Assembly: GCA_008692225.1 (NCBI GenBank)
Contig: VICG01000016.1
Location: 806,001 to 870,000 of the forward strand
Length of the DNA: 64,000 bases
Origin: Monilinia fructicola
Taxonomy: Eukaryota; Ascomycota; Leotiomycetes; Helotiales; Sclerotiniaceae
Direction of reading: 5' to 3'
Shown here: in pieces, positions 62,240-64,000 of the stretch
How the letters are laid out: each line of letters opens with the position of its first letter
How positions within the stretch are numbered: the stretch's first letter is position 1
Notes under the pieces: model-generated
The model's database searches: none
Told to the model about the DNA's origin: nothing
Seen by the model: the letters and a program-made list of their open reading frames with translations, nothing else
Program-made: the position numbers and the translations under genes

Positions 62240-64000
62240 GGTCCAAGCTGCCGAGAGGGGTCCGCAAGAAACTCAAAATTTCGCTCAAAGCTCGATATGG
62301 TAGGAAGCTTCTTTTGAAAAGAAGATCAAACAAAGAGCCGAAAGAGTTATCACAAAGATAGGAAAAGAAAATGCAAATAAAACACCACGAGGTGAGCTCT
62401 TATAGAAACTGTAGGCATTCTACTATGAAATCCTCCCAGGCCATTTCATCTTGAACCACCGGTTTCCTACCACTTGGCTATCAAATTATTTATTGATTCC
62501 TCCACCACGCCTTCCAGACTGGATTCGTCGAGAAAAGATATCCCACAGTGGATCCCTGAAGCTCGTTGCTTCGAACGCAGTCCGCATGCTGGGGTCGGAG
62601 CAGAGTATTCAAATGTACAATAAGGCAAATTTATACCGGATATATATTGTTTCCAGAGTCTAGTACCACCAGTCAACAAAATACAGTAGAACTGCAGCAT
62701 ATCAATCCCCTTCATCTGTCAGCACCCTGTTCTCTCCATTAATTTCAACCTTCTGCCTCCTTCAACAATACTAATTGTGTGTGTAATTATGATTTTCATT
62801 GGCCAATCGAAAGCATGGCTCAAAAAAAACACGAAGAGGTGTGAAAAAATCCATACTGAGTGAGGGTCTGAAGGTCTCTACTCCGAGGTGTTTTTTCCAT
62901 CCTCCATTTTTTTTTAATTCGACGGGATTCTCGCTTCAAGATCCCCAAGTGTCGTTGTTCTACTAGTGCGGCCAGAAATTCCGCGATGTGAATTGGCACG
63001 TACAGTACCATAAACGATCAACTACAAGGTGGAGATTCAATGCCATTTTGTGGATTCTCTGACAGCAAGTACACTATACAGTATACAGGGCCTTACAAGT
63101 TCACTAGGGTTCTGGAAACCTATCGTACGACTTGCGAGATGCGGGCGAGGGCTGAAGGCAGGCGTTAATGCGTTTATGGAAATTTTACTTCCTCATTCAT
63201 GTAGCTACGGAGTACAGGAATCCCAACCTGCCCCACTTCTCTTCGCTTCCTTGCCGCGATACCAAGCTTCGTAGCCGTTAAGCACCTTGTCTGTGCTAAT
63301 TCAGATGCTTACCCACAGCTGCTGTGCCTCCCGTTGTCTCCACAATTTCCATGGATTAACTCCGTACGGAGTACACTTACTGTAATGCAACGTCTGCCTT
63401 GCGGACGTTTCTTAAGGATTATGGACTATGGATTCCTTGAATACCTCGAGTACCTTGAATCATACATTAATACAGTAGCGGTGAAACTCAAATGGATCTC
63501 ATCTTTTCGTGTCAAGGAGCATTTTCAAGTCATTTTTTACATCAACGTCGATTGTTTTCTCTCTCAGATTCTCCGTCTCAAATTCTTCCAATGTTTGGTT
63601 GATCTTCCCAAAAGTTAGATGCTCGAACCGCAATGGCAATGCTCACCAAACAAATGCTATATATATCGTTACGTGGAACCTTGACCCCAAAACTCCAGTA
63701 TGGATACAAGTGGGTCACCTGTTCCGATTTCGACAGAATGGGCATGACACTCTCAATTGGCCTCAAAACTCCCCTGATTCGGGATACAGTCAAATTCGAT
63801 GAAAAAATTCGAGATAACTTCGAAAACCCCGCAATTATAATCAAGCTTCATTAAAAATTCTCAGCTAGATCAATTCTTACCGATGCTACTCACGAAGTAT
63901 CTCCACTCCTAGACTATTGATGGTTTCTGTCGAATTGAGATTTGCTCGATCTGTTGGGTTGTCACCGCCTTGAAAAGTATATGTCATCGAATTTATACAA
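62240..64000. other. 1.76-kb end region without a supported gene
   Basis: Upstream of the FAD-linked oxidase. Open frames of 60-97 codons on both strands (for example 63334-63618 +, 63509-63802 +, 63578-63844 -) lack recognisable domains. The extreme end could hold the edge of a minus-strand exon: the frame leftward from 64000 stays open until a GTGAGT donor-like site near 63900. That is too little to call. It also holds TACGGAGTA at 63206-63214 and a CTCCGTACGGAG palindrome near 63360. Confidence 0.5.
63359..63372. promoter_or_regulatory. Perfect 14-bp palindrome ACTCCGTACGGAGT
   Basis: Two head-to-head CTCCGTA half-sites, the same word that is clustered at 50200-50348 and occurs singly at 45082-45090 and 63206-63214. 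The symmetry suggests a dimeric binding site. The regulated gene may lie beyond the window. Confidence 0.35.

Noticed and set aside
63880..64000. Possible edge of a minus-strand gene entering from the right
   Set aside because: Only about 100 bp of open frame with a donor-like GTGAGT; no recognisable protein segment.

Overview
The window looks like nuclear DNA of a filamentous ascomycete. Genes are compact. Introns are mostly 47-120 bp, with GT..AG borders and CTAAT/CTAAC-like branch sites. The products are typical fungal ones: Dhr1/Ecm16 helicase, Mediator Med6, an NCS1 permease, a PAC3/Poc3-type chaperone, dephospho-CoA kinase and a BBE-type oxidase. Strongly AT-skewed repeats with C-to-T and G-to-A decay on both strands point to RIP. 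A Leotiomycete close to Botrytis/Sclerotinia is my best guess, but this is inference and no database was consulted.

Layout. Positions 1-1220 hold a secreted, probably GPI-anchored PEBP-like protein. From about 1.25 to 32.6 kb there is no gene. This extremely AT-rich block is not random: it is a very long head-to-tail array of a degenerate unit of about 150 bp, with kilobase-scale higher-order duplications. Two 275-bp solo LTRs interrupt it, each with a matching 5-bp target duplication. It also contains an internal, decayed copy of its own right-hand border. It could be a centromeric or pericentromeric satellite, or another RIP-degraded heterochromatin block.

From 33.1 kb to the end the sequence is normal gene space. 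In order: an O-fucosyltransferase-like type II membrane protein (-), Dhr1/Ecm16 DEAH helicase (-), Med6 with an apparent 1-nt frameshift (+), a gene-poor 4.7-kb stretch holding a diverged tandem repeat of about 200 bp and a very long (TTTA)n tract, an NCS1 nucleobase/vitamin permease with six exons (-), a 2OG-Fe(II) dioxygenase with five exons (+), a proteasome assembly chaperone 3-like protein (-), a very Asn/Gly-rich WG/GW-repeat protein (-), dephospho-CoA kinase (-), and a secreted FAD-linked oxidase (-). The last 1.7 kb has no gene I can support.

The genes are mostly unrelated housekeeping functions (ribosome biogenesis, transcription, proteasome assembly, CoA synthesis). The only pair that might be functionally linked is the divergently transcribed NCS1 permease and dioxygenase. 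They share a 1.86-kb intergenic region that carries a cluster of CTCCGTA-type motifs.
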